A stretch of DNA of 45,697 nucleotides from NCBI RefSeq assembly GCF_000332645.1, contig NZ_AMXN01000013.1:1-45697 (forward strand), written 5' to 3'. Shown here piece after piece: positions 16,137-26,400 of this stretch. Every line of letters starts with the position of its first letter. The stretch's first letter is position 1. Position numbers and translations under genes: made by a program. Origin of the DNA: Bacillus inaquosorum KCTC 13429 (GTDB taxonomy: Bacteria > Bacillota > Bacilli > Bacillales > Bacillaceae). Under the pieces are notes generated by a model. That model saw only the letters and a list, made by a program, of their open reading frames with translations, was not told the origin of the DNA and made no database searches.

Positions 16137-18122
16137 ATGAAAAAAATACTCCAACTCATAAAACAAAGATCAATTACACGGAAACTTCTCGTTTCCTTTC
16201 TGTCGATCCTCATCATACCGGTTGTCATATTGGCAGCCATTGCTTATCAATCGGCAAGCAGCTCACTCGACAGACAGATGATGGGGAGCGCATTGGAAAA
16301 TGTACAGCAATTAAACGAAATTATTAACACCAGCATCGGTGAAAAAGAAAACAGCGCCGCTTACTTCAGCGAATGGCTGACAAAAGAGAGATATAAAGCA
16401 AAAAGCAATGCAAGCATTAAAGAGAAATTCTCACAATATATCAGCATTAATAAAGATGTAGAATCCATTTATACAAGTGACAAAAACGGGCGCTTCACCC
16501 GTTACCCGGATCTTCCGATGCCGAGCGGCTATAATCCGGTTGAACGCGACTGGTACAAAAAAGCGGTTGCGAATAAAGGAAAAGTTGTTGTGACTGACCC
16601 TTATAAAACCGCTTCTACAAATACAATGGTTGTGACAATCGCCCAACAGACAAAAGATGGTTCAGGCGTTATCGCAATCAACATGACGATTGAAAATCTG
16701 CTGAAAACAACTAAAAAAGTCAATATCGGTAAACAAGGCTACGCATTTATCATGACGAAGGACAAAAAGGTTGTCGCCCATCCTAATGAAACCTCAGGAA
16801 CTGAATTGAAGGGCGACTGGCTCGACAAGGTGCTAAATGCGGATAAAGGCGATTTTCAATACACGATGGACGGCGATAAGAAAAAAATGGCCTTTGACAC
16901 AAATAAGTTAACGGGATGGAAAATCGGCGGGACCATGTATTTAGATGAAATTCATGAGGCAGCCCAGCCTGTCCTTCACATTGCTTTGATTGTCTTGGCA
17001 GCAGCTATTATTATAGGGATTATCGTTATGACATTGATCATTCGGTCGATTACAACGCCGCTGAAACAGCTCGTCGGTTCCTCTAAGCGGATCAGCGAGG
17101 GAGACTTGACGGAAACCATTGATATCCGTTCAAAAGATGAATTGGGCGAACTCGGCAAAAGCTTCAACAATATGGCGTCGTCACTTCGTTCTCTCATACA
17201 CGCCATCCAGGATTCGGTAGACAATGTTGCGGCTTCCTCTGAGGAGCTGACCGCATCAGCCGCGCAAACGAGCAAGGCAACAGAGCACATTACATTGGCG
17301 ATTGAACAATTTTCTAACGGCAATGAAAAACAAAACGAAAACATTGAAACCGCAGCAGAGCACATTTATCAAATGAATGACGGATTGACGAATATGGCTC
17401 AAGCTTCTGAAGTAATTACAGATTCATCTGTTCAATCGACAGAAATTGCAAGTGAAGGCGGCAAGCTTGTTCATCAAACCGTCGGCCAAATGAACGTCAT
17501 TGACAGGTCCGTTAAAGAAGCAGAACAAGTCGTACGCGGATTGGAAACGAAATCGAAAGATATCACCAATATTTTGCGTGTAATTAACGGTATCGCAGAT
17601 CAGACAAACCTGCTTGCCCTAAACGCAGCGATTGAAGCGGCGCGCGCAGGCGAGTACGGCCGCGGCTTCTCCGTTGTAGCGGAAGAAGTGAGAAAGCTGG
17701 CAGTTCAATCAGCAGATTCAGCAAAAGAGATTGAAGGATTAATCATCGAAATTGTGAAGGAAATCAATACATCTCTCGGCATGTTCCAGTCTGTCAATCA
17801 AGAGGTGCAGACAGGCCTTGACATCACAGATAAAACAGAAATGAGCTTTAAACGCATTTCTGAAATGACGAACCAAATCGCCGGCGAACTGCAAAATATG
17901 AGTGCGACGGTTCAGCAGCTTTCTGCGAGCTCTGAGGAAGTTTCGGGAGCATCCGAGCACATAGCATCGATTTCAAAAGAAAGCTCAGCTCATATCCAAG
18001 ATATCGCCGCATCAGCTGAAGAGCAGCTTGCTTCCATGGAAGAAATCAGCTCGTCAGCAGAAACCCTTTCGTCTATGGCGGAAGAGCTTCGCGACATGAC
18101 CAAACGATTTAAAATCGAATAA
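16137..18122 (+). CDS. mcpA: McpA, methyl-accepting chemotaxis protein
   Basis: A 661-residue receptor with the same plan as McpB: membrane helix about 18-38, double-Cache sensor about 39-280 ([12 protein letters not shown] and VTDPYKTA motifs), second helix about 282-302, HAMP, and the signalling tip [19 protein letters not shown]. In B. subtilis McpA is involved in glucose and pH taxis. Two adjacent ATGs are possible; I use the second, which gives MKKILQL. It has a SigD-type -10 and a strong terminator, so each receptor gene in this cluster is its own transcription unit. The cytoplasmic half is nearly identical to TlpB; the sensor halves diverge. Confidence 0.95.
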   Translation: MKKILQLIKQRSITRKLLVSFLSILIIPVVILAAIAYQSASSSLDRQMMGSALENVQQLNEIINTSIGEKENSAAYFSEWLTKERYKAKSNASIKEKFSQYISINKDVESIYTSDKNGRFTRYPDLPMPSGYNPVERDWYKKAVANKGKVVVTDPYKTASTNTMVVTIAQQTKDGSGVIAINMTIENLLKTTKKVNIGKQGYAFIMTKDKKVVAHPNETSGTELKGDWLDKVLNADKGDFQYTMDGDKKKMAFDTNKLTGWKIGGTMYLDEIHEAAQPVLHIALIVLAAAIIIGIIVMTLIIRSITTPLKQLVGSSKRISEGDLTETIDIRSKDELGELGKSFNNMASSLRSLIHAIQDSVDNVAASSEELTASAAQTSKATEHITLAIEQFSNGNEKQNENIETAAEHIYQMNDGLTNMAQASEVITDSSVQSTEIASEGGKLVHQTVGQMNVIDRSVKEAEQVVRGLETKSKDITNILRVINGIADQTNLLALNAAIEAARAGEYGRGFSVVAEEVRKLAVQSADSAKEIEGLIIEIVKEINTSLGMFQSVNQEVQTGLDITDKTEMSFKRISEMTNQIAGELQNMSATVQQLSASSEEVSGASEHIASISKESSAHIQDIAASAEEQLASMEEISSSAETLSSMAEELRDMTKRFKIE

Positions 18123-18128
18123 TGAGCC

Positions 18129-18164
18129 CAAACACCCAAGCCTGTACGCTTGGGTGTTTTTTTT
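18129..18164 (+). terminator. terminator of mcpA
   Basis: AACACCCAAG and CTTGGGTGTT form a 10-bp stem with an 8-base loop, followed by T8. Confidence 0.9.
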
Positions 18165-18175
18165 AGTTTTTTTAT

Positions 18176-18203
18176 TAAACCTTTTATCCTAGTTTGACGA
18201 TAT
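18176..18203 (+). promoter_or_regulatory. SigD promoter of tlpB
   Basis: TAAA (18176-18179), a 16-base spacer and GACGATAT (18196-18203) match the SigD consensus with one change in the -10. Confidence 0.65.
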
Positions 18204-18234
18204 TAGATTTAGCTTAAAGGAGGAGTCAGCAAGA

Positions 18235-20223
18235 ATGGGAAAATTCATAAAATGGATCAAACAGCCATCGATCAGCAAACCGCTTATCGCTGCATTTCTG
18301 GCAGTGCTTATTTTGCCGGTTGGGGTTTTAGCATATTTCAGTTATCAATCAGCTTGGAACGCGTTAGACAGAGAGCTGATAAACAGTGCGAAGGGAAATG
18401 TTGAAGAGCTCAACAGTACGCTGCAAAATAAACTGGAAGATAAAGTGAAAGCAATAGATTATTATAGTGAGACAATCGATAAAGACATATTACAAGGCAA
18501 AAACAAAACCTTACTGAAAGAGAAACTTAAGCAGTACACGACACTAAACGACGATGTAGGAGCAATCTATGCGGCTTCCGAAAGTAAGAAGCTTTACAAA
18601 TATCCGGATAGCGGTGTCCCTAAAGGCTTCGATCCGACAGGACGTGACTGGTACAAACAAGCCGTTGCGAAAAAAGGACAGGCTGTTTTCTCAGAACCGT
18701 ATACTGATGAAGCAACAGGGGATATGGTTGTCACAATTTCAAAACAAATAAAAGACGGCTCAGGAGTCATAGCACTTGATTTAAATCTGGATGAAGTGCT
18801 TACTGCTTCACAGAGAATCAAAATCGGCAAAAATGGCTTTGCATTTATTACAACAGGCAACAAAAAATATATCGCCCATCCGACGATTAAGCCTGGGACA
18901 ACAGGATCAGGCAACTGGACAAACCAAGTATATTCCAAAGAAGACGGCTCATTTGAATATATCTTCGAAGGCAAAGAAAAGAAAATGGCCTTCACGACTA
19001 ATAAACTGACAGGCTGGAAAATCGCGGGCACATACTTTGTCAGTGAATTGCAAGATGCTTCAAGTCCGGTACTGAACACAGCGGTTATCATTCTATGCGT
19101 GTCAATTGTGATCGGCGGCATACTCATTCTCTTTATTATCCGGGCCATCACCAAGCCGTTAAGAAAACTGGTTTCTACATCCGCGAAAATCAGCAGCGGG
19201 GATCTCACAGAAGTCATTGACATTCACTCGAAAAACGAGTTCGGCCAGCTTGGCGAAAGCTTTAACGAAATGTCTGAGTCATTGCGTTCTGTTATTGGTG
19301 TCATTCAAACGTCTGTAGAAAACGTGGCATCATCTTCTGAAGAGCTGACGGCAAGCGCAGCCCAAACGAGCAAAGCAACTGAACACATTACACTCGCCAT
19401 CGAACAGTTCTCAGATGGCAATGAGGCGCAAAGCGAGAAACTGGAAACAAGCTCAAACCATCTTTCTCAAATGAACCACGGGATTTCAAAAGTGGCTCAA
19501 GCCTCTTCAACAATTACGAAATCATCGATCCAGTCCTCTGAGGCAGCGGGTAGCGGAGAAAAACTGGTTGAACACACAGTCGGCCAAATGAAAACAATCG
19601 ACCAATCCGTTCAAAAAGCGGAAGCGGTTGTGAAAGGTCTAGAAACAAAATCGCAAGACATCACAAGCATCTTAAATGTGATTAACGGTATTGCTGATCA
19701 AACCAACCTGCTGGCATTAAATGCTGCGATTGAGGCGGCAAGAGCGGGAGAATACGGAAGAGGCTTCTCAGTAGTAGCGGAAGAGGTTCGAAAACTTGCC
19801 GTACAATCAGCAGACTCAGCTAAGGAAATTGAAGGGTTAATTCAAGAGATTGTCAGAGAAATCAGCACTTCACTTGCGATGTTCCAATCCGTGAATCATG
19901 AAGTGAAGGAAGGCTTGCAGATTACTGACCAAACAGCGGAAAGCTTTAAACAAATCTATGAGATGACAACTCAAATTTCCGGCGAATTGCAAAACCTGAA
20001 CGCGACGGTGGAACAGCTGTCAGACGGATCACAAGAAGTGTCAAGTGCGGTTGAAGACATTTCTGCAGTGGCGAAAGAAAGCTCTGCAGGCATTCAAGAC
20101 ATCGCAGCTTCGGCGGAAGAACAGCTTGCGTCTATGGAAGAAATCAGCTCTTCAGCTGAAACGTTGGCAAACATGGCGGAAGAACTTCAGGACATCACGA
20201 AGAAATTTAAAATTGAATCATAA
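18235..20223 (+). CDS. tlpB: TlpB, methyl-accepting chemotaxis protein
   Basis: A 662-residue receptor with a membrane helix at about 17-37, a double-Cache sensor ([23 protein letters not shown]), a second helix at about 282-302, HAMP at about 303-355, and a signalling domain with tip [19 protein letters not shown]. In B. subtilis TlpB contributes to pH sensing, with TlpA as its opposing partner for alkaline pH. TlpA is reduced to a tail here, so the pH-sensing set is unbalanced. Start supported by AAAGGAGGAG. Ends in a strong terminator. Confidence 0.95.
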   Translation: MGKFIKWIKQPSISKPLIAAFLAVLILPVGVLAYFSYQSAWNALDRELINSAKGNVEELNSTLQNKLEDKVKAIDYYSETIDKDILQGKNKTLLKEKLKQYTTLNDDVGAIYAASESKKLYKYPDSGVPKGFDPTGRDWYKQAVAKKGQAVFSEPYTDEATGDMVVTISKQIKDGSGVIALDLNLDEVLTASQRIKIGKNGFAFITTGNKKYIAHPTIKPGTTGSGNWTNQVYSKEDGSFEYIFEGKEKKMAFTTNKLTGWKIAGTYFVSELQDASSPVLNTAVIILCVSIVIGGILILFIIRAITKPLRKLVSTSAKISSGDLTEVIDIHSKNEFGQLGESFNEMSESLRSVIGVIQTSVENVASSSEELTASAAQTSKATEHITLAIEQFSDGNEAQSEKLETSSNHLSQMNHGISKVAQASSTITKSSIQSSEAAGSGEKLVEHTVGQMKTIDQSVQKAEAVVKGLETKSQDITSILNVINGIADQTNLLALNAAIEAARAGEYGRGFSVVAEEVRKLAVQSADSAKEIEGLIQEIVREISTSLAMFQSVNHEVKEGLQITDQTAESFKQIYEMTTQISGELQNLNATVEQLSDGSQEVSSAVEDISAVAKESSAGIQDIAASAEEQLASMEEISSSAETLANMAEELQDITKKFKIES

Positions 20224-20229
20224 TGGAAA

Positions 20230-20264
20230 GAGAAAGCGGCATATCCTGCCGCTTTCTTTTTTTA
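20230..20264 (+). terminator. terminator of tlpB
   Basis: GAAAGCGGC and GCCGCTTTC form a 9-bp stem with a short loop, followed by T7. Confidence 0.9.
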
Positions 20265-20270
20265 TTAAAA

Positions 20271-20310
20271 CAAAAATAAACAAAAAGAATTCAAAAACAA
20301 ACAAAGATCA
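20271..20310 (+). repeat. phased A-rich direct repeats, candidate RhaR operator
   Basis: CAAAAATAA (20271), CAAAAAGAA (20281), CAAAAACAA (20292) and the weaker CAAAGATCA (20302) recur every 10-11 bp, one helical turn, ending at the -10 box of the rhaEW promoter. DeoR-family repressors such as RhaR commonly bind A-rich direct repeats; assignment to RhaR is inference. Confidence 0.6.
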
Positions 20311-20312
20311 TA

Positions 20313-20331
20313 TATAATGAAAACGGATACA
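20313..20331 (+). promoter_or_regulatory. -10 box and cre-like site of the rhamnose operon
   Basis: TATAAT (20313-20318) is a perfect -10. It shares its last base with TGAAAACGGATACA (20318-20331), which matches the CcpA cre consensus TGWAANCGNTNWCA at all but one fixed position. A cre at this place would cover the transcription start and block initiation, giving catabolite repression. Confidence 0.65.
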
Positions 20332-20360
20332 AATAAAAAGGGGACGGAGGAATATCAAAT

Positions 20361-22430
20361 ATGGTGAAACATGTATGGGATTCAGATCATGCTGCACAGC
20401 TGCAAAAAGGCGTAGAGGAATTGGTGTACAGGTCCAATCTGATCGGGTCAGATCGCACTGTCTGCAACTGGGGCGGCGGGAATACGTCTATGAAAACAAC
20501 GGAAAAGGATTTCAGAGGCCGTGAAACAGAAGTCATGTGGGTGAAAGGAAGCGGTTCTGATCTGGCAACAATGAGAGCGCATAACTTTACCGGTTTGAGA
20601 TTAGATGACATCCGCCCGTTGATCGAAAGGGACCACATGTCAGATGAAGAAATGGTAGACTACTTGTCTCATTGTATGATTGACAGCAAGCATCCTCGCC
20701 CTTCAATTGAAACGCTGCTCCACGCTTTTCTGCCATACAATCACGTTGACCATACCCACCCCGATGCGATTATCAGCATTTGCTGCGCTGATAATGGAAA
20801 ACAAATCGCTGAAGACATTTACGGAAACCGGTTTGTATGGGTGCCATACGTACGCCCTGGATTTACTTTATCTAAAATGATCGCTGAAGGCGTAGCGAAC
20901 AATCCCAACGCAGAGCTTGTGTTAATGGAGAAACACGGATTAGTCACTTGGGGTGAGACGTCTGAAACATGTTATGAAAAAACGATATCCATCATTCAAG
21001 AAGCTGAGCAGTATATTAACGATCGTATCAATCAACATGAGATATTCGGAGGCAAAAGATATCAGCCGCTGCCGGAAGATCAAAGAAAACAAATCTTAGC
21101 AGCCATCATGCCTGTGATCAGAGGAGCTGTCAGTGAAGAAAAGAAAATGATCCTTTCCTATGATGATCATGATGACGTCTTAGAATTTGTCAACAGTGTC
21201 CAAGCGCCAGCGCTTTCGCAAATCGGTGCGGCATGTCCGGATCATCTTGTTCACACAAAGCGGGTTCCGCTGTACATTGAGTGGAATCCGAAAACTCAAG
21301 ATGTGCATAAGCTGGCGGATCTGATCAAGTCAGGAGTCGAACGTTTTACATCAGAATATCAGGCTTACTTTACACGCAATCAGCAGGAGGGGGACCAAAT
21401 CTTTGAATCAGCTCCGCGGGTAATATTGATTCCTGGCATCGGAATGGTGAATACGGGAAAAAGTTACGCCATGTCTAAAGTAAGCGGCGCTTTATATCGG
21501 AGGGCCATCGCTGTTATGAAAGGGTCAACAGCTCTTGGGCACTTTGTTTCTTTAAATGAAAATGAATCCTACCATGTCGAATATTGGCCGCTAGAATTAT
21601 ACAAGCTCACGCTGGCCCCGCCGGAAGCAGAATTTTCCCGTAAAGTAGCGTTGATAACAGGAGGAGCCGGCGGAATAGGCAGTGCAGCATGCCGCCGCTT
21701 TGCAGCTGAAGGAGGGCACGTGATCGCAGCTGATCTAAATATAGAAGGTGCACAGAAAATTGCCGGGGAAATAAACGATGCATACGGAGAAGGACGGGCA
21801 ATGGCTGTCAAAATGGATGTGACAAAGGAAGAAGAAGTACAGTCAGCCTTTGAACAAGCGGCGCTTGCTTACGGCGGCATTGATATCGTCGTCAATAATG
21901 CCGGGCTGGCCACATCAAGCCCATTTGACGAAACAAGTCTAAAAGAATGGAATCTTAATATGAATGTATTAGGAACAGGCTATTTCCTTGTGGCCCGTGA
22001 AGCGTTTAAACAAATGAAACAGCAAAACAGAGGCGGAAGCATGGTATTTGTCGGATCAAAAAATTCAGTTTATGCAGGTAAAAACGCATCTGCCTACAGC
22101 TCTGTAAAAGCGCTTGAAACCCATTTGGCAAGGTGCATCGCAGCTGAAGGAGGAGAATATGGCATTCGGGTAAACTCCGTTTTGCCGGATGCGGTTCTTC
22201 AAGGATCGGCTATCTGGGGATCAAGCTGGCGGGAGGAACGGGCCGCAGCATACGGGATTGAACCAGATCAGCTTGAGGAACATTACCGGAAACGCACGGC
22301 GTTGCTCGTCAATATTTACCCGCAGGATATTGCCGAAGCCATCGCATTTTTCGCTTCTTCTAAAGCCGAAAAAACAACGGGCTGCATGATCACGGTAGAC
22401 GGCGGCGTCCCTGCTGCTTTCACGCGTTAG
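20361..22430 (+). CDS. rhaEW: RhaEW, rhamnulose-1-phosphate aldolase / L-lactaldehyde dehydrogenase fusion
   Basis: A 689-residue bifunctional enzyme. The N-terminal part (about 1-400) is a class II aldolase/adducin domain with the metal-site histidines of NHVDHTHPDAI (about 127-137) and LMEKHGLVTWG. It splits L-rhamnulose-1-phosphate into dihydroxyacetone phosphate and L-lactaldehyde. The C-terminal part (about 425-689) is a short-chain dehydrogenase with ALITGGAGGIGSA (about 431-443), NNAG and a YSSVK catalytic motif, which acts on the lactaldehyde. Start supported by GGACGGAGG. First gene of the rhamnose operon, formerly called yuxG. Confidence 0.94.
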   Translation: MVKHVWDSDHAAQLQKGVEELVYRSNLIGSDRTVCNWGGGNTSMKTTEKDFRGRETEVMWVKGSGSDLATMRAHNFTGLRLDDIRPLIERDHMSDEEMVDYLSHCMIDSKHPRPSIETLLHAFLPYNHVDHTHPDAIISICCADNGKQIAEDIYGNRFVWVPYVRPGFTLSKMIAEGVANNPNAELVLMEKHGLVTWGETSETCYEKTISIIQEAEQYINDRINQHEIFGGKRYQPLPEDQRKQILAAIMPVIRGAVSEEKKMILSYDDHDDVLEFVNSVQAPALSQIGAACPDHLVHTKRVPLYIEWNPKTQDVHKLADLIKSGVERFTSEYQAYFTRNQQEGDQIFESAPRVILIPGIGMVNTGKSYAMSKVSGALYRRAIAVMKGSTALGHFVSLNENESYHVEYWPLELYKLTLAPPEAEFSRKVALITGGAGGIGSAACRRFAAEGGHVIAADLNIEGAQKIAGEINDAYGEGRAMAVKMDVTKEEEVQSAFEQAALAYGGIDIVVNNAGLATSSPFDETSLKEWNLNMNVLGTGYFLVAREAFKQMKQQNRGGSMVFVGSKNSVYAGKNASAYSSVKALETHLARCIAAEGGEYGIRVNSVLPDAVLQGSAIWGSSWREERAAAYGIEPDQLEEHYRKRTALLVNIYPQDIAEAIAFFASSKAEKTTGCMITVDGGVPAAFTR

Positions 22431-22487
22431 AAGTATGCTATGATAAAAATAACAAGACGGATTACGATATGAGGAAGGGCGTTACCG

Positions 22488-23264
22488 ATGCTAGTAGCAG
22501 AACGGCAGCAAAAAATAGTCGAAATAGTGAATATGCGTTCAAGCATCCGCGTATCCGAATTAAGTGACATATTTTCTGTCACAGAAGAAACCATTCGGCG
22601 CGATCTTGAGAAGCTTGAGAAAGAACATAAACTGAGCCGAAGCCACGGAGGAGCGGTCAGTATTCAGCAGCAGGAATCAGAAGTTCATTTTTCTGAACGG
22701 GAAATCACAAATGTCATAGAAAAAAAAGCCATCGCTCACGAAGCAGCCAAATATGTAAAGAGCGGAGACCGAATCATTCTCGATGCAAGCACCACCGCCT
22801 GGTACATGGCGAAAATACTCCCTAATATTGAGCTCACTGTCATTACAAACTCAATGAAGGCAGCCATTGAACTCAGCAATAAAGAAAACATATCAGTCAT
22901 TTCAACAGGCGGCATTTTGCTGGCAAAATCATTATCGTTTGCCGGCCCGTTAGCAGAGCGTTCACTTGATACCTACCATGTCAACAAAACCTTTCTGTCA
23001 TGTAAAGGATTTGACTTAAACAACGGGATGAGCGACTCAAACGAGTGGCAGGCACTGCTCAAAAAACGGATGATCGAAAGGTCTGATCAGACCATTTTGA
23101 TGGCCGATTCAAGCAAATGGGGGAACCGCGAGTTTTCACATATCGCCTCGCTGCAAGATATCAGCCTCCTTATAACTGATTCCGGACTTGATCCGGTATC
23201 GGTAAAAGCTCTTGAAGACAAAAAGGTGAACGTGACAGCTGTTCCCCTTCCGAAGAGAGGGTGA
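22488..23264 (+). CDS. rhaR: RhaR, DeoR-family repressor of the rhamnose operon
   Basis: A 258-residue regulator. The N-terminal DeoR helix-turn-helix contains the family signature RVSELSDIFSVTEETIRRDL (about residues 19-38), followed by SRSHGGAV. The C-terminal sugar-phosphate sensor domain has DASTTAWYMA and MADSSKWG motifs. It probably represses the operon until a rhamnose-derived phosphate binds. It lies 57 bp after rhaEW and 4 bp before rhaB, within the operon it controls (formerly yulB). The spacing region shows AGGAAGGGCG as a ribosome binding site. Confidence 0.92.
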   Translation: MLVAERQQKIVEIVNMRSSIRVSELSDIFSVTEETIRRDLEKLEKEHKLSRSHGGAVSIQQQESEVHFSEREITNVIEKKAIAHEAAKYVKSGDRIILDASTTAWYMAKILPNIELTVITNSMKAAIELSNKENISVISTGGILLAKSLSFAGPLAERSLDTYHVNKTFLSCKGFDLNNGMSDSNEWQALLKKRMIERSDQTILMADSSKWGNREFSHIASLQDISLLITDSGLDPVSVKALEDKKVNVTAVPLPKRG

Positions 23265-23268
23265 AAGA

Positions 23269-24729
23269 ATGATATATACTGCCATTGATATAGGCGCATC
23301 AAGCGGGAGAGTCATGGTAGGTGAACTGAAGGAAGGAAAGCTTGAAGTACAAGAGATTCACAGATTCGCTAACGGCTTCATTCAAAGAGACGGACATTGT
23401 TTTTGGGATATCGATCATTTGCTAAAACAAATCCTGCAAGGACTGCAAAAGGTGAAAGCGCTTGGGTATGAACGCTGCACCGTCGGTATTGATACATGGG
23501 CAGTTGATTATGTCTTACTGGACGACAAAGGCAATCGTTTGCAGGAAGTGATGTCCTACCGGGATAAAAGAACAGAACACACAATAGATAAACTGGAACA
23601 CACCCTGTCAAAAGACACAATCTATCAAAAAACAGGAATACAATTTCAGCCTTTTAACACGATTTATCAATTGTATGAAGAAGACCGTGAGCTGCTGAAA
23701 ACAACAGACAAAATTATTATGGTTCCTGATTATTTAGGCTATTGTTTAACCGGAAAAGCCGTAACGGAAATCACAAACGCATCCACAACACAGCTTTTAA
23801 ACGTCTCAACTGGAAAGCTTGACCCTGAATTGCTTGAAGCCGTGTCTGTTCAGGAACATCAATTTGCGCCGCTGACTGAACCGGGGTGTGAGCTCGGCAT
23901 GCTGAGAAATGATTGGTTCCCGGATTATGATCTGCCGGCTTGCAAGGTGATAACCGTCGCAACGCATGATACTGCCTCGGCCGTCATCGCGGCTCCAGGT
24001 GTAAACGATAGCTGGGCGTATATCAGCAGCGGAACATGGTCGTTAATCGGGGTTGAAAACAAAACGCCGATATTAACTGATCTGGCTTTAAAAAACAACT
24101 ATACGAATGAACGGGGCGCAAACAACACCATTCGCTTTCTCAAAAACATCATCGGCATGTGGGTGATACAAGAAGTAAGACAGCAATTACAAGCAGATTA
24201 CTCTTTCCAGCAGCTTGCAGAAGAAGCCCGAAAAACAAAACCATTCCTGCAGTTTATAAACTTAAATGATGAACGTTTCCTGAATCCAGACAGCATGATA
24301 GAGGAAATACAACATTATTGCAGAGAAACCCGCCAGAAGATTCCCCGCACTGCAGGCGAACTTGCCTGCTGCATCTACAGCAATTTAGCCATCATCTATG
24401 CGATAGCCATCAAAGAGCTGGAAACGATCACAGGAAATTCGATTCAGCAGCTTCATATCATTGGCGGCGGAGCCCGGAATGACTTCTTAAATCAATTAAC
24501 GGCAGACATGAGCGGAAAAGCGGTATACGCAGGGCCCATAGAGGCAACCGCCATCGGAAATATACTAATGCAAATGATTGCTGCCAAAGAAGTCAAAGAC
24601 ATAAAAGAAGCCCGGCAAGCCGTCAGAAATTCCTTTCCGATCAAAGTGTTTACACCTAAAGACATTGACAGAAGCACGATCATTCAGTCATTTCGGCAAA
24701 CTGTTTTGAAAGCGCTATCTAAAGGGTGA
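23269..24729 (+). CDS. rhaB: RhaB, L-rhamnulokinase
   Basis: A 486-residue FGGY-family carbohydrate kinase. The N-terminal phosphate-binding loop AIDIGASSGRVMVG is at about residues 5-18, GIDTWAVDY at about 74-82, the ATP-binding ISSGTWSLIG at about 251-260 and the C-terminal adenosine motif IIGGGARNDFLNQ at about 399-411. It phosphorylates L-rhamnulose at C1, feeding the aldolase RhaEW. It starts 4 bp after the rhaR stop, with AGAGAGGGTG as the ribosome binding site inside rhaR, so the two are coupled (formerly yulC). Confidence 0.94.
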   Translation: MIYTAIDIGASSGRVMVGELKEGKLEVQEIHRFANGFIQRDGHCFWDIDHLLKQILQGLQKVKALGYERCTVGIDTWAVDYVLLDDKGNRLQEVMSYRDKRTEHTIDKLEHTLSKDTIYQKTGIQFQPFNTIYQLYEEDRELLKTTDKIIMVPDYLGYCLTGKAVTEITNASTTQLLNVSTGKLDPELLEAVSVQEHQFAPLTEPGCELGMLRNDWFPDYDLPACKVITVATHDTASAVIAAPGVNDSWAYISSGTWSLIGVENKTPILTDLALKNNYTNERGANNTIRFLKNIIGMWVIQEVRQQLQADYSFQQLAEEARKTKPFLQFINLNDERFLNPDSMIEEIQHYCRETRQKIPRTAGELACCIYSNLAIIYAIAIKELETITGNSIQQLHIIGGGARNDFLNQLTADMSGKAVYAGPIEATAIGNILMQMIAAKEVKDIKEARQAVRNSFPIKVFTPKDIDRSTIIQSFRQTVLKALSKG

Positions 24730-24743
24730 AGAGGTGATTAGGT

Positions 24744-25058
24744 GTGAAAAGAAAAGCCAGTATCATGTTTGTCCATCAAGACAAGTACGAGGAATACAAA
24801 CAGCGGCATGCTGACATTTGGCCTGAAATGGCAGAAGCACTCAAAGCTCATGGAGCCCACCATTATTCCATTTTTTTAGACGAAGAAACAGGCAGGCTTT
24901 TTGCTTATTTAGAAATAGAGGATGAAGAGAAGTGGAGAAAGATGGCGGACACTGAAGTTTGCCAGAGATGGTGGAAATCGATGTCGCCATTAATGAAAAC
25001 CAATCCGGATTTCAGTCCTGTTTCGATAGATCTTAAGGAAGTTTTTTATTTGGATTAA
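24744..25058 (+). CDS. rhaM: RhaM, L-rhamnose mutarotase
   Basis: A 104-residue protein, the standard length for RhaM. It has the conserved [26 protein letters not shown] segment region (about 19-44, with the catalytic histidine) and a C-terminal WWKSMSPLM motif. It speeds conversion between alpha and beta anomers of L-rhamnose before isomerisation. The start codon is GTG, preceded by GAGGTG. It lies 14 bp after rhaB in the operon (formerly yulD). Confidence 0.92.
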   Translation: MKRKASIMFVHQDKYEEYKQRHADIWPEMAEALKAHGAHHYSIFLDEETGRLFAYLEIEDEEKWRKMADTEVCQRWWKSMSPLMKTNPDFSPVSIDLKEVFYLD

Positions 25059-25083
25059 GAAACTGAAAAAGGGAGAGAGACGC

Positions 25084-26358
25084 ATGACCATAAAAGCCAA
25101 TTATGACAGTGCAAAACAGGCGTATGAAAAATGGGGAATCGATGTTGAAGAGGCGCTTCGGCAATTAGAGCAAGTGTCCATTTCAATCCACTGCTGGCAG
25201 GGTGACGACATTGAAGGCTTTGAAGTAAATAAGGGAGAGCTTTCAGGCGGAATTGATGTGACAGGCAATTATCCCGGAAAAGCGCAAACCCCTGAAGAAT
25301 TAAGAAGAGATTTGGAGAAGGCTCTTTCTCTCATTCCTGGAAAGCACCGCGTGAACCTGCATGCGATATATGCAGAAACAAACGGGGAAGCGACTGAACG
25401 GGACGAATTGAAGCCGCAGCATTTTGAAAACTGGGTGAAATGGGCAAAAGATCTCGGTCTTGGTTTAGATTTTAATCCTACCTTGTTTTCGCATGAGAAA
25501 GCGGCAGACGGACTCACCCTTTCACACCCCGATCCGACCATCAGGGAATATTGGATCAGGCATTGCATCGCGTGCCGCCGTATCGGGGAATACTTCGGGA
25601 AAGAATTAGGCACACCCTGCTTGACGAATATTTGGATTCCCGACGGCTATAAAGATATCCCGAGTGACAGGCTGACACCGCGTAAAAGATTAAAAGAATC
25701 ACTGGATCGGATCTTCGCAGAGGAGATCAGTGAACAACACAATCTTGATTCACTAGAGAGCAAGCTGTTCGGACTTGGTTCCGAATCATATGTTGTCGGA
25801 TCTCATGAGTTTTATTTAGCTTATGCTTTGACGAATCATAAGCTTTGTTTACTTGATACAGGCCATTACCACCCGACTGAAACGGTATCAAATAAGATCT
25901 CGTCCATGCTGCTTTACACAGATAAACTCGCCTTGCACGTGTCCCGTCCCGTTCGCTGGGATAGCGACCATGTTGTGGTTTTAGATGATGAATTGAGAGA
26001 AATCGCGCTTGAAATTGTACGCAATCAGGCACTTGAGAAGGTCGCTATCGGCCTCGATTTTTTCGATGCCAGCATTAACCGTGTTGCCGCCTGGACCATC
26101 GGAACGAGAAATATGGTCAAAGCTATATTGTATGCCTTACTTCTCCCGAACGGCTATTTAAAACAATTGCAGGAAGAGGGCCGCTTTACAGAAAGGCTGG
26201 CGCTGATGGAGGAATTCAAAACATATCCTTTCGGGGCCATCTGGGATTCCTACTGTGAGCAAATGGGCGTGCCGGTAAAAGAGGCATGGCTCCATGACAT
26301 AAAAGAGTATGAACAAAAGGTGCTTTTAAAAAGGAATGCATCTACTCCGATTGTCTAA
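25084..26358 (+). CDS. rhaA: RhaA, L-rhamnose isomerase
   Basis: A 424-residue metal-dependent TIM-barrel isomerase converting L-rhamnose to L-rhamnulose. Recognisable segments are [10 protein letters not shown] (about 32-41), NLHAIYAE (about 96-103), [22 protein letters not shown] (about 134-155, split by the fold) and [11 protein letters not shown] (about 256-266), which carry metal-binding residues. Start supported by AGGGAGAGA. Last gene of the rhamnose operon; a strong bidirectional terminator separates it from convergent yulF (formerly yulE). Confidence 0.95.
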   Translation: MTIKANYDSAKQAYEKWGIDVEEALRQLEQVSISIHCWQGDDIEGFEVNKGELSGGIDVTGNYPGKAQTPEELRRDLEKALSLIPGKHRVNLHAIYAETNGEATERDELKPQHFENWVKWAKDLGLGLDFNPTLFSHEKAADGLTLSHPDPTIREYWIRHCIACRRIGEYFGKELGTPCLTNIWIPDGYKDIPSDRLTPRKRLKESLDRIFAEEISEQHNLDSLESKLFGLGSESYVVGSHEFYLAYALTNHKLCLLDTGHYHPTETVSNKISSMLLYTDKLALHVSRPVRWDSDHVVVLDDELREIALEIVRNQALEKVAIGLDFFDASINRVAAWTIGTRNMVKAILYALLLPNGYLKQLQEEGRFTERLALMEEFKTYPFGAIWDSYCEQMGVPVKEAWLHDIKEYEQKVLLKRNASTPIV

Positions 26359-26359
26359 T

Positions 26360-26400
26360 AAAAAATCCGCCGCGGCCTTTGCACGCGGGCGGATTTTTTA
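26360..26400. terminator. bidirectional terminator between rhaA and yulF
   Basis: AAAAAATCCGCC and GGCGGATTTTTT flank a GC-rich internal stem. The A-run on the left and the T-run on the right allow termination from both sides. Confidence 0.85.

Noticed and set aside
18594..19223. 209-codon ORF on the minus strand inside tlpB
   Set aside because: It is antisense to the conserved sensor domain of an intact receptor, has no ribosome binding site and is explained by codon composition of the sense gene.
13522..20223. long direct repeats as a mobile or repeat element
   Set aside because: The repeats are the conserved signalling domains of paralogous chemoreceptor genes, kept in frame.
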